Shown here: positions 17,206 to 25,903 of the stretch, piece after piece
Layout: each line of letters starts with the position of its first letter
Position numbering within the stretch: the first letter of the stretch is position 1
NCBI GenBank assembly: GCA_028285265.1
Contig: JANQPX010000032.1
Coordinates: forward strand, 186,001-250,000
Length of the DNA stretch: 64,000 nt
Source of the DNA: Geminicoccaceae bacterium
GTDB lineage: Bacteria; Pseudomonadota; Alphaproteobacteria; Geminicoccales; Geminicoccaceae
Reading direction: 5' to 3'
Notes under the pieces: model-generated
What the model was told of the DNA's origin: nothing
Seen by the model: only the letters and a program-made list of their open reading frames with translations
Database searches by the model: none
Translations under genes and position numbers: made by a program

Positions 17206-18783
17206 CTACCAACAGCCTCGTTTGCCTACGGGTTCCGACCATCGTTCAGCTGGGTCGGTGCTTATGGTTATGTCTTGAGCCATCATGGCTTCGCCGTTTG
17301 AGACAAAGCCCACGACGAGGGCCGCCATGACAACAAAGATCGCGGCGGCTTTAATGAGGCGACGCTTGGCCTCCTCGGCCCTCGGCGGCATGTCGCCGCT
17401 ATCCAGTCGTTTGGCGTTGGGAATACGGTCTTCGCGGGAGACGACGCCACTACTCGCATTGAGGACGAGTGAAACATTGTGGCGGTCGCCAAGACGTTGC
17501 AACGCGTGTTCGATCTGGTCCGCTGTGGTGCGTCCCGCCTCGACCGCCATCACGACCTGCCCGGCGACCACGTTTAAGACGGCGGCTTCCTGACTAACCA
17601 GAATCGGCGGCGCATCGATCACCAAAATCGTCGCCGGATCTTCCGTCAAAAAACGTAGGATCTGCAGCATGCGCTGACTGCCGAAACGGTCGATAATCTC
17701 TCTATCGGGCCGACCGCATGCCACCAACGTCAGATGGTCAAGGCCCGTTTCAATAGTCAATTTATCGACGGCTAGCTCGTCATCAGCAAGCGCCTCAGTG
17801 ATGCCCAAACGATCCGTGCCGCCTAGGCGCCCAACCCCACCGGATCCGGTGATATCGACATCAACGAGGACGGCCTTATGGTTGCCAATCGTTGATAGAC
17901 CGAAGGCGAAATTGATCGCAGCCGTCGTCTTGCTGATTCGCTCCGTGGGACTGGTCACTAAGATCACACGGTCACGCCAGCTCGCTTGGTCCGACAGCGC
18001 CTGCCGAAGGAGCGTCCTGATGATCGGATCCATGTGGGCTGGCAGCGGACGGCCACGATCTCTGGGATCAGTGAAGCCACTGTCAATCAGTGCCCCCCAA
18101 TCGAGTTCAAGCGGACCATTGCCGGCCGATCCTGGCATGCTAAGAGACGGCTCATCATCATCGTCGTGCGCTTCGTCGGCCGCGACGCCATCAAGCGATA
18201 CCGACTTGGCACCAAGTGAGGCCAAGGAAGCCTCAATTACCGCTGGATCGAATTCCGCCGGAATGGCCAAGGCCCCATGATCATCAGTGGGCGCCAACGG
18301 CTCAGTCGGATCCGACACCGGGGACGCAGTTTTTGAGAGACCCCCTGATCGACTTGCCACCGAGTCTGGGGCCTCAGTCGGTGCTGCGATCTTTGTCTCC
18401 GTTTCGACAGTCGGGAGATCGGCAGGCCGCTGGTCAAGAGGCTCCAGATCCTCTGTTGCCCCTCCTTCACTCGCAACACCCGAGGTGCTCGTGCTTGGAG
18501 ATTGTCGAGAGACTGATGGATCAGGTTTTGACTCGACCGGGCTGGCCGATGATGGATCAAACGTATCATCGGCGGCACGGGAGTCGGGCAAAGAACGGTC
18601 GCTCTTCGCGGTTGCTTTAAGAGCTTGTTTCAACGGAGGTTTCAAAGCCGGTGACGACAGGGTCGGTTTTGGCCCCTCATCCAGCTCCGGGATGTGACCG
18701 AGTTTCGGAACCGCACGTTCGACCAGTGACAGCCTTGAGCGACGTCTCGAACGCCAGCCCGGCTTATGCATGCTGGTCACCAT
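17206..18783 (-). CDS. CpsD/CapB-like BY-kinase homologue with degenerate P-loop and no tyrosines
   Basis: A 525-residue protein. Residues 1-250 are Pro/Ser/Asp-rich and apparently disordered. Residues 270-450 have the fold of a bacterial tyrosine kinase domain: VILVTSP, the A' motif VLVDVD (304-310) and Walker B ILVIDAPP (386-392). Walker A, normally PGEGKT, reads ERISKT (281-286), so the glycines are lost while Lys and Thr remain. Reading the whole protein I find no tyrosine at all, so it cannot autophosphorylate on a Tyr tail. A single hydrophobic helix lies near 478-495. It starts 12 bases after the Wzz-like gene. I infer a scaffold or regulatory pseudokinase, or a weak ATPase. Confidence 0.78.
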   Translation of the reverse strand: MVTSMHKPGWRSRRRSRLSLVERAVPKLGHIPELDEGPKPTLSSPALKPPLKQALKATAKSDRSLPDSRAADDTFDPSSASPVESKPDPSVSRQSPSTSTSGVASEGGATEDLEPLDQRPADLPTVETETKIAAPTEAPDSVASRSGGLSKTASPVSDPTEPLAPTDDHGALAIPAEFDPAVIEASLASLGAKSVSLDGVAADEAHDDDDEPSLSMPGSAGNGPLELDWGALIDSGFTDPRDRGRPLPAHMDPIIRTLLRQALSDQASWRDRVILVTSPTERISKTTAAINFAFGLSTIGNHKAVLVDVDITGSGGVGRLGGTDRLGITEALADDELAVDKLTIETGLDHLTLVACGRPDREIIDRFGSQRMLQILRFLTEDPATILVIDAPPILVSQEAAVLNVVAGQVVMAVEAGRTTADQIEHALQRLGDRHNVSLVLNASSGVVSREDRIPNAKRLDSGDMPPRAEEAKRRLIKAAAIFVVMAALVVGFVSNGEAMMAQDITISTDPAERWSEPVGKRGCW

Positions 18784-18795
18784 CGCCGACCGCCC

Positions 18796-20394
18796 TCAGC
18801 CTAACAACTGCGCACGCAGTTGATCGCCCAGCGGGGCGAGCCTGCCATAAAATTCGGCGACGGCGAGACTACTAAAGGCGCCGAGCAACGCGAAGCAAGC
18901 CAAGGCGAAGCCAAGGCGAGAGTAGCCAAGCCGTCGACGCTCGACTGGAGTCATGACCTCCGAGATCGTCCCTAGCACGCCGACGTCAAACCGTTTCCTG
19001 AGCTGCCATGCACTCTCGAATACCCCCGTTGCACGATTACGGATCACCGCGACGACTGCACTTACGCCCACACCACTCAGCAACACTGCTGCCAACGCCC
19101 CGAGGCGTGAAGGACCGACAGGCTGACTGGGCAATTCGGGCTTACTAATCAGCCGAAATGCGTCTTTCTCCGCTTCCTCTCTTTGGTTCCCTTGTAGCTC
19201 TTCTCGGCGTTGTTCAAGCTCACTCAGCGTGTCTTCAAGTTCGCTTTGATCCGCTAAAAGCTGCCGGAGTTCAGCCTCAACCGAACTGGTCGTCCGCGTC
19301 AAGGTCTCAAGCAGCTCAATTTCGCGACGTTTTCCCTCCAATCGCGTGTTCAGCGTCGCAACATCGACAATCAATGCACCGTGGCGTTGTTCAAGTGCCT
19401 CTCGGTCGATTGAGTCGCCCTCAGAAGCAACTTCTACGTCTTCTCGATTGGCGAGGTCCTCAATCCTGGCATCGAGGTTCTCGATCGCCTCGAGGACCGC
19501 CGTGACATAGGGGTGCGTGTCGGCATATCGAACACGAAGATTTGCCAGTTCGGCATCAAGCGTTGCCCGCTCCGCATTGAGCTCACTGCGCTCTTGCTCA
19601 GAGACCACATCAACCGGGACATCCCGAACTTTCACGAGCTCTTCAGCAATGTTGTCCCGCAGAACAATTGTGTCGTTGACGTCCACTTCCAAGCCAGCAA
19701 CCTCTTCTTCCAAAAGAGCCAACTCGGCGGCTCGATTGCCGGCATCGTCGAGGTAGTCTGCATTCTCAATCTTGAAGCTGTCCAGATTAGCATTGGCCAC
19801 GTGAATGAGCGTCTTTTGCCGATTGATCTCCTCGTCAACGGACTGAAGGGCCTGCTCTGACACGTCGCGTGATGCCTCGTAACGGTTTTGGAAATGCTCA
19901 ATAACAGTCGCCAGCACCTCTTGGGCGGTTTCCGGGCGCTCATGGGTGTAGGTGGCTACGAATAGCGGTAGCGCTGTCGAGCGGAGGATGAGGTCCTGTT
20001 GAATGGTCTCGCGCTTCGATGGATCCAGATTGACCTCGCTTTGAAGAGCAGCCAGCCCTTCCTCAGAAAGCAGCAACGACTTAAGCGTGGCTGTTGGGGT
20101 CTGTAGCGCCGCGCCGCGCGATCCGCTCGATTCCGCCAGCTGCGGGAGGTCCGCTTGAATCACCGCGGACGCCAAAAAACTGGTCGGCCAAAGGGTGACG
20201 GCCGCCCATCCAGCGGCACAGACCAGCCAAGCCGTCGCCATCGACAGCCAACGTCTGCGCCAAATGCTGCGCCACAACGTGCCCAGGCGTTCCCCAAGAC
20301 CACCTGATCGTTGCGGTTTGACCGCTGCCAGATGCTGTGGCAACGGCGCATTGTCTTCTTCTTTCAGCGCCTTAAGCGTGCTCGCTGTAACCAT
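18796..20394 (-). CDS. Wzz/GNVR-type chain-length determinant protein
   Basis: A 532-residue inner-membrane protein. A first membrane helix (WLSMATAWLVCAAGWAAV) lies near residues 50-68. A long periplasmic stretch is rich in heptad-like Glu/Leu/Ala coiled coil, with RYADTHPYVTAVLEAI as the recognisable GNVR-like element. It is followed by LISKPELPSQPVGPSR, the proline-rich lead into the second membrane segment, and a third hydrophobic segment lies near the C-terminus. The ATG at 20394 is chosen because the frame upstream (GTG 20487) is unlike the family. It is the first gene of the operon with the kinase-like and ExeA-like genes, forming a split co-polymerase set separate from the fused Wzc. 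Confidence 0.85.
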   Translation of the reverse strand: MVTASTLKALKEEDNAPLPQHLAAVKPQRSGGLGERLGTLWRSIWRRRWLSMATAWLVCAAGWAAVTLWPTSFLASAVIQADLPQLAESSGSRGAALQTPTATLKSLLLSEEGLAALQSEVNLDPSKRETIQQDLILRSTALPLFVATYTHERPETAQEVLATVIEHFQNRYEASRDVSEQALQSVDEEINRQKTLIHVANANLDSFKIENADYLDDAGNRAAELALLEEEVAGLEVDVNDTIVLRDNIAEELVKVRDVPVDVVSEQERSELNAERATLDAELANLRVRYADTHPYVTAVLEAIENLDARIEDLANREDVEVASEGDSIDREALEQRHGALIVDVATLNTRLEGKRREIELLETLTRTTSSVEAELRQLLADQSELEDTLSELEQRREELQGNQREEAEKDAFRLISKPELPSQPVGPSRLGALAAVLLSGVGVSAVVAVIRNRATGVFESAWQLRKRFDVGVLGTISEVMTPVERRRLGYSRLGFALACFALLGAFSSLAVAEFYGRLAPLGDQLRAQLLG

Positions 20395-21097
20395 GCGCTG
20401 ATCGCCTTGTTTCGAACGTTGCTTTTCATCCCTAAGCCCGAAGCACCAACCCTCTTTTGAACGGCGCTGATCGTATCCTAGCCGCACATTTGCCAGACGT
20501 CTGCCATTCGTCGCCGCTTACGCAGCGTGATCGATGCTTTTCACCCAACAATCCTACCCAGCATCCTCAGCCAAGAAACCCATAGCGACGAGAATTGCGG
20601 GATCTCGTTGCTCCGTATCCCGAATCCACCACCCATTCGATCTCGAACGCACCTGTCATCCCACACGATTGAAGGTTGTCTATTCCGCCTCGTGCGGCAC
20701 CTTCTATCGCTGACTACAGCGCCAACAGGGTTGTCTTAACGTTGACGCACTCCCCGGTCTTTCAGGCATTTACACAAGGGTCACAAGACGCCTTATCGCA
20801 ATAATAGCCTTCTCAACAATCGATCAACACGGACACGAGGAAGTTTGGACAGGCGAACACTACTCCTTAATGCGCAGAAACGCTAGGTCTGGGCGAAATA
20901 ATTGCGTCAGCTGTGACGATTTTTGGTCGAAGAATGACTTTTCCAGCGGAGAACGCTCTCCCTCAGTCTTGGGGACTTCCGCTATGAACGGGACGGGACG
21001 AGATCCGTCAGCACGCGAAACGGCTCTTGGCGGGGGCGAGAAATACCCTGAGAACACGTAGGAAAGAGGATCGAGCTCTGATCCGCGAAACGCTGTC
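20395..21097. other. Intergenic region upstream of the Wzz-like operon
   Basis: About 700 bases without a supported gene, the longest gap in the window. It must carry the promoter of the minus-strand wzz-like operon. A 10-base perfect palindrome, CAGACGTCTG, lies at 20494-20503, about 100 bases before that start. Two short opposing frames near 20860-21061 are mirror images without family features. The downstream end is also the 3' flank of zapE; no T-rich terminator was recognised. Confidence 0.45.
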
Positions 21098-22330
21098 TTA
21101 GACCAAATCAGTGGTCAGCGCGAAAGGAACGAAATCAGTGGCGGCGACGGTTGACGGTGGGGTTTCGATATAGTCGCGGCTACGCATCTCCATCAGTCGA
21201 CTTGCCGTCCGCTCGAATTCGAAAGCCCCCTCACCGGCCTGATAGAGTGCCATGGGTTCGGCATCGGCACTCACGATGAGATTAACCCTGCATTCGTATA
21301 ATGCGTCGACCAACGTCATGAAACGGCGCGCCTCATTGTGCATGTGTCGGGTCAGCAACGGGACGCTCTCGACAAGGATCGTATGATATCGATCGGCAAG
21401 GGCGAGATAATCGGCCGCCCCAAGTGGCTGCTCGCAAAGCCCTTGGAAGTTGAACCAAGCCACACCCCGAGCAGCCTTTGGTACAATGAGACGACGAGAT
21501 GCGACCTCGAGTTCATCGACATCGCCCTCAGCTTCGTCGGTGAGCAAGGAAAAGATTCTCTCAAGGGCCCCCCTCGCCTCCGGGCCGTCAGGACAATAAT
21601 AGACCGGAAGGTTTTGCAGGCGCTCGAGACGGTAATCGGTTGATCCTGCGAGACTGACCACGTCGAGCTCATCATTGAGCCGGTCGATAAACGGCAAGAA
21701 CCGATCTCGATTCAGCCCGCGCTCATAGAGCCGATCGGGCGGAAAATTCGAGGTCGCGACCATCACAAGGCCGAGATCGAACAAGCGATCGAACAAGCGA
21801 CCGAGAATCATCGCGTCAGCGATATTCTGCACGTGGAACTCGTCGAAACAGAGAAGCGTTGCCTCATCAAACAAGCGATCAGCGAGGATGACGATGGCAT
21901 CATTGACACCATCGCTTCCAGCCTGCGTCCGAAGGGCGGTCAAGCGCGCATGAATGTCTTGCATAAACGCGTGGAAATGCACGCGGCGTTTCTTAGCAGC
22001 AGGCGCGGTGTCGTAGAAGAGATCCATAACCAGTGACTTGCCACGTCCGACTGGTCCGTGAATGTAAAGACCACGAAGATCGGGCAATTCCGCTTGCTGC
22101 TCCGCCGACGAACCCAAGATCGTCGAGCGAAGCCGCGACAAAAAGCCTGGATTGTCCGATTGTGGTGCTGTCGAGCAGGCCGCCGAGATGGCATCGTGCA
22201 ACGTTTGAAGATGTGCAACAACGTCGGCTTGGGCCTCATCAGGCTGAAGATCGCCAGCAGCGATCAATGCCTCATAATGCGCAAGCGGACCATCGTTCGA
22301 CGGCTGCGTTTCCTTATGGCTTGTTGTCAT
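21098..22330 (-). CDS. zapE: Cell division protein ZapE (AFG1-family ATPase)
   Basis: An AFG1/ZapE-type P-loop ATPase, about 410 residues from the ATG at 22330. It has GLYIHGPVGRGKSLVMDLF (Walker A), then RRVHFHAFMQDIH, LLCFDEFHVQNIADAMILGRLF (Walker B and sensor) and VMVATSNFPPDRLYERGLNR, all diagnostic. ZapE acts at the Z-ring in constricting cells, and mitochondrial AFG1 homologues assist membrane protein turnover. The frame is open to 22414, but the residues before MTTSHKETQ do not fit the family. It is a single gene, divergent from the 2-hydroxyacid dehydrogenase. Confidence 0.94.
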   Translation of the reverse strand: MTTSHKETQPSNDGPLAHYEALIAAGDLQPDEAQADVVAHLQTLHDAISAACSTAPQSDNPGFLSRLRSTILGSSAEQQAELPDLRGLYIHGPVGRGKSLVMDLFYDTAPAAKKRRVHFHAFMQDIHARLTALRTQAGSDGVNDAIVILADRLFDEATLLCFDEFHVQNIADAMILGRLFDRLFDLGLVMVATSNFPPDRLYERGLNRDRFLPFIDRLNDELDVVSLAGSTDYRLERLQNLPVYYCPDGPEARGALERIFSLLTDEAEGDVDELEVASRRLIVPKAARGVAWFNFQGLCEQPLGAADYLALADRYHTILVESVPLLTRHMHNEARRFMTLVDALYECRVNLIVSADAEPMALYQAGEGAFEFERTASRLMEMRSRDYIETPPSTVAATDFVPFALTTDLV

Positions 22331-22511
22331 ATCGATCAGTCGATCATGGGTTGGCGAGCGGGTGGCGCGAACCATCCCGGCCAGCGACCTGACGCATTCC
22401 AACCGGCGCGTCAACCCGCACCGCCCTGAGACGATATGACGGCGGTGGGCTCTTGCCGCCAGCCTGCTCCACCATCACCATCGCCTCGACATCAATTGAA
22501 AGGCTTGGATT

Positions 22512-23441
22512 ATGCTGGTGCTCGCCGACTTTCCCTGGGAAAACGCTGCAGACTGGACGGGGGAACTCCGTCGACAGGCTACGATGCATCAAATCTACGT
22601 GCCCGCCGAGATTCCGGATAGGGCCTCGATCGACGCCGCCGTCGTTTGGAAAGTGCCCGTCGGCTTTTTCGACGGGATGACAAATCTCCGCGCCATCATT
22701 GTCCCAGGTGCCGGCGTTGATCAACTGACGGGAAGTGACGCCCCTTTCCCCGATGTACCGATTCTTCGGCTGGCCGATCCCATCATGGCGACTCGGATGG
22801 CGGAGTACATCCTCTCTGTGGTGCTTGATCACCATCGCCAGTTGGGGCGTTACCGCGATCAGCAACATCGCATGGTCTGGGCGCGCCACTTTCACCGAGA
22901 CCCCGCGGACATTCGTATCAGCATTTTGGGGATGGGTGTTTTGGGGAAGAAGGTCGCCGAATATCTTCGAATGATCGGCTATCAGGTCGCCGGATGGAGT
23001 CGCACCCCAAAAACCCTGCCAGGTATTGATGTGGTCACCGGTGAGCCCGCGCTTCTTTCTTTGGCGGAACGGAGCGACGTGCTTGTATGCCTTCTGCCCC
23101 TGACCCCCGCGACACGAGGCCTTCTGGATCAACGTTTGTTCGACCAGCTGCCTGAGGACGCCCTGTTGATCAACGCCGCTCGCGGCGCACATCTTGTGGT
23201 CCCGGACCTTTTGTCTGCACTTGATCGTGGCAAGCCCGCTGCAGCCGTGCTCGATGTCTTCGACCAGGAGCCGCTGCCATCGGAGAGTCCACTTTGGTGC
23301 CATCCCGCGGTGACAGTTACGCCCCATATCGCAAGCCTTTCTAATCCGATCACAGGCGTCCAGCAAATCGTCCGTGCCCTTGACAAAATCGACGCTGGCG
23401 AACCCTTGGAGCACGTGGTCGATCGGCGCCGGGGTTACTGA
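22512..23441 (+). CDS. D-2-hydroxyacid dehydrogenase (glyoxylate/hydroxypyruvate reductase A-like)
   Basis: A 309-residue NAD(P)-dependent reductase. The N-terminal catalytic lobe has VPGAGVDQL. The coenzyme domain has ISILGMGVLGKKVAEYL (GxGxxG), then NAARGAHL with the substrate-binding Arg, AVLDVFDQEPLP with the catalytic Glu, and PHIAS with the catalytic His. The length and the absence of an ACT domain fit GhrA-type glyoxylate/hydroxypyruvate reductases. Its 3' end overlaps that of motB on the other strand by 7 bases. Confidence 0.9.
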   Translation: MLVLADFPWENAADWTGELRRQATMHQIYVPAEIPDRASIDAAVVWKVPVGFFDGMTNLRAIIVPGAGVDQLTGSDAPFPDVPILRLADPIMATRMAEYILSVVLDHHRQLGRYRDQQHRMVWARHFHRDPADIRISILGMGVLGKKVAEYLRMIGYQVAGWSRTPKTLPGIDVVTGEPALLSLAERSDVLVCLLPLTPATRGLLDQRLFDQLPEDALLINAARGAHLVVPDLLSALDRGKPAAAVLDVFDQEPLPSESPLWCHPAVTVTPHIASLSNPITGVQQIVRALDKIDAGEPLEHVVDRRRGY

Positions 23442-24481
23442 ATCCTGCCCGGCCGATCTTCGGATGCGACGACACCGTCTTGAGCGTCAGGGGCCGATAG
23501 CTGGGCCTCTGCATTCGCCGAACTCGCTGTCGCCTCGTCGATCGTTTCCTCACGCAAAAGGGTGATGCTGATTCGCCGATTTCTGGGATCTTTCGGTCGA
23601 TCCGGCATGATATGTTCCGTGTCACCTTTTCCGATCACGCTCGCTATGCGTTGAGGATCTAACCCGGCATTCACCAGCATCATTCGGGTCGCGTTGGCGC
23701 GGTCAAGCGACAGCGACCAGTTGTCATAACCGTCACGCCGCTTGAACGTGAGGGCATCGGTGTGCCCACGGACTGAGACTTTGTTGGGGAGACTTCCCAC
23801 CGCCTCGACGACCGTCACAAGGAGTTTCTGCGCTTCTGGATAGAGCTGTGCACTGCCAAGAGGAAACATGGACTGCTTTGCCTGGTCGACGATTTGGATT
23901 CGCAAGCCTTCCGGCACGCGAGCGACTTCCAAATTATCAGCGAGCTCCTTCAGCTCGGGATGCTTCTGGATGGCTTTCGCAAGCTTCTTCTCGATATGCT
24001 CGAATTTTTCCTCTTCGGTAAACGGCTTGGGGGGAAGCGGTTCGATTCCCTCCTCGTCAATTTCCTCGTCCTCCGCTTCCACATCCTGGGGTTCATCGAC
24101 GTCGCCATCGGAAACGCCCGAACGAAGCTCTTCCAGTAACGTATCGTCGATTTCTTTCCATTCCGGCGCGAGGACGTGATGCTTGGCAACGTCATTGCCA
24201 TCCTCGTCGATCGGACCAATGACGTTGTCCAGAGGAATGGGCACCAAGTTGCGGGCGAATTTGAACTGGGGGTTGCCCTGCAATTCGACCATGCCTGTGA
24301 CAGCGATCTCTTTGGTGAAGCCAAAGGCGTCGTTCATGGAGCCTGCAACAACCTTGATCTTCTCGGTATCCGGGACGGAAAACGAGATGATCAACACGAA
24401 AAAGCAAACCAAAAGCGACATGAGATCAGCGAAGGTGACCATCCACATCGGGGCACCGGCTGGGGCTTCATCCTTCGCCAT
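23435..24481 (-). CDS. motB: Flagellar motor protein MotB (stator)
   Basis: A 348-residue stator subunit. The single N-terminal membrane helix, APMWMVTFADLMSLLVCFFV, carries the ion-binding aspartate (TFAD). A very acidic linker lies near residues 115-155. The OmpA-like peptidoglycan-binding domain includes VSVRGHTDALTFKRRDGYDNWSLSLDRANA and IASVIGKGD. The ATG at 24481 is preferred over 24508 because it has AGGTG upstream and gives the normal MotB start MAKDEAPAGAPMW. It follows motA by 62 bases. The acidic linker is longer than in E. coli MotB. Confidence 0.95.
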   Translation of the reverse strand: MAKDEAPAGAPMWMVTFADLMSLLVCFFVLIISFSVPDTEKIKVVAGSMNDAFGFTKEIAVTGMVELQGNPQFKFARNLVPIPLDNVIGPIDEDGNDVAKHHVLAPEWKEIDDTLLEELRSGVSDGDVDEPQDVEAEDEEIDEEGIEPLPPKPFTEEEKFEHIEKKLAKAIQKHPELKELADNLEVARVPEGLRIQIVDQAKQSMFPLGSAQLYPEAQKLLVTVVEAVGSLPNKVSVRGHTDALTFKRRDGYDNWSLSLDRANATRMMLVNAGLDPQRIASVIGKGDTEHIMPDRPKDPRNRRISITLLREETIDEATASSANAEAQLSAPDAQDGVVASEDRPGRIQ

Positions 24482-24543
24482 GGCTGCACCTATTGACCTT
24501 GGCTGCACAGACGCTCATCAGCGTCCGTTGACCCCTGAAGCAT

Positions 24544-25308
24544 TTAGGCAGCATCCGCGATAACACGTTGGCTCTCTGGCAGGTAGGCATTCAGGAAGTC
24601 GACCATAATGTCGGGATTGGTCTTATTATGGATATGAACCACGCCTTCGATGATGAGGCTGCGGTTGAGCTCTTCGGTCGCAAGCTTGGCGACCATCTTT
24701 TCGCTAATGGGAATGGCAATCAAATTGGAAACGAGCGCGCCATACAGGGTTGTCAAAAGCGCCACCGCCATAGCCGGGCCGATGGCTGCCGGGTCTTCCA
24801 TGTTGGAGAGCATTTGAACGAGGCCAACCAACGTACCGATCATGCCAAAGGCCGGCGCCGCGTCCCCCAATACCTTGAAGAACCGTCCACCTTCTTCCAG
24901 CCGTTCGATATATTGGTCTCGCTCGCGCATCAGCGAATCGCGGACGAAGTCAAGAGCGAGGCCGTCGACGGAGAGTTGGATTCCTTTTTTGAGAAATTCG
25001 TCACTGATCTCGACGCTTTCGAGACCCATTAACCCATCCTTACGGGCGATCTTAGCGAGTTCGCTAATCTTGTCGACGAGCTCGCGAGCGCTCGCGCCAG
25101 CGCCGCCAAAGGTGACTTTGAGGCCCATCATCAAGGCCCCGAATACCCCACCAATGTCAAAGCGTATCAGCGTCGCCATGAAGCCACCGCCGATGACGAT
25201 GAACATGCTAGGCACATCGACAAAGGACGAGAAATTGCCGCCCAGAAAGATCGCAGCTAGAACGACGGCGGTCCCGCCGAGCATGCCGACCAGCGTTGCG
25301 AGATCCAT
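24544..25308 (-). CDS. motA: Flagellar motor stator protein MotA/PomA
   Basis: A 254-residue membrane protein with four predicted helices. The start MDLATLVGMLGGTAVVLAAIFLGG and the FVDVPSMFIVIGGGFMATLI second helix resemble PomA (sodium type, also about 254 residues) more than E. coli MotA. LEEGGRFFKVLGDAAPAFGMIGTLVGLVQML contains the conserved third helix and its GMIGTLVGL motif. It forms the ion channel with MotB in the inner membrane. An 11-base direct repeat lies upstream (25414-25454). Confidence 0.94.
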   Translation of the reverse strand: MDLATLVGMLGGTAVVLAAIFLGGNFSSFVDVPSMFIVIGGGFMATLIRFDIGGVFGALMMGLKVTFGGAGASARELVDKISELAKIARKDGLMGLESVEISDEFLKKGIQLSVDGLALDFVRDSLMRERDQYIERLEEGGRFFKVLGDAAPAFGMIGTLVGLVQMLSNMEDPAAIGPAMAVALLTTLYGALVSNLIAIPISEKMVAKLATEELNRSLIIEGVVHIHNKTNPDIMVDFLNAYLPESQRVIADAA

Positions 25309-25413
25309 CGATATTCGACTCCAAGCACCACGAACAGGCGTTCTCCAGCAAAACGCGGACGCAAAATCCGCGCATGCTGGATGGCTGAAGTCTAACAGTG
25401 GTCTCTATATAAA

Positions 25414-25454
25414 GGCTTAACGTTACTCTTCGAAACGCGTTGCGGCTTAACGTT
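25414..25454. repeat. 11-base direct repeat upstream of motA
   Basis: GGCTTAACGTT occurs perfectly at 25414-25424 and 25444-25454, with starts 30 bases apart (about three helical turns). The second copy overlaps the end of mazG. The TTAACG core resembles half-sites of CtrA-type regulators, but no full CtrA motif is present. It could be a regulator-binding pair for the motAB operon. Confidence 0.5.
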
Positions 25455-25773
25455 TGTCGCCATCGCCTTGGATCACATTTCGTTCGAGGCGCGATCGCAA
25501 CTTTTCGACGTTGCCAGCAGCGATATCGCCCAGGTCGAGCCCCAGATCGGCCGCGAGTGTCGCCACATACCAGAGGACATCACCGAGCTCATCCTTGATC
25601 GCAGCAATCTGTTCGTCACCGAACTCCCCGCCCCGGTCACGCAACACCTTCTTGACCTTACCGGCAACTTCACCCGCTTCGCTGGCGAGGCCGAGCGCAG
25701 GATAGGTAACCCGGTAGGTGTCGCCGTAAAGCGCCGTCTTCCTGGCAGCAGTTTGATAAGCAGTGAAATCCAC
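25447..25773 (-). CDS. MazG-like nucleotide pyrophosphohydrolase
   Basis: A 108-residue all-alpha NTP-PPase. SEAGEVAGKVKK supplies the first metal-binding ExxE pair, and KDELGDVLWYVATLA supplies the second ExxD pair, the MazG signature. Single-domain members of this size hydrolyse nucleoside triphosphates, often non-canonical ones, to monophosphates. It is divergent from the sugar-binding protein gene and upstream of motA on the same strand. Confidence 0.92.
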   Translation of the reverse strand: MDFTAYQTAARKTALYGDTYRVTYPALGLASEAGEVAGKVKKVLRDRGGEFGDEQIAAIKDELGDVLWYVATLAADLGLDLGDIAAGNVEKLRSRLERNVIQGDGDKR

Positions 25774-25903
25774 GTTTTTCCTCCAAAGCAGGTCTGACGA
25801 AGGATTGCCGCTTTTTGCTGAGCTGATAAAGTTTTTTTACGAACCCTAACAGATGAAAGAGGCTGACGAGACGATCGCCAGCTGCAAAGACAGGGAGGTA
25901 ACC

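Noticed and set aside
22344..23414. A 356-codon open frame on the minus strand opposite the 2-hydroxyacid dehydrogenase
   Set aside because: It has no family motifs, and the plus-strand frame carries all catalytic motifs of the dehydrogenase. It also overlaps the zapE start.
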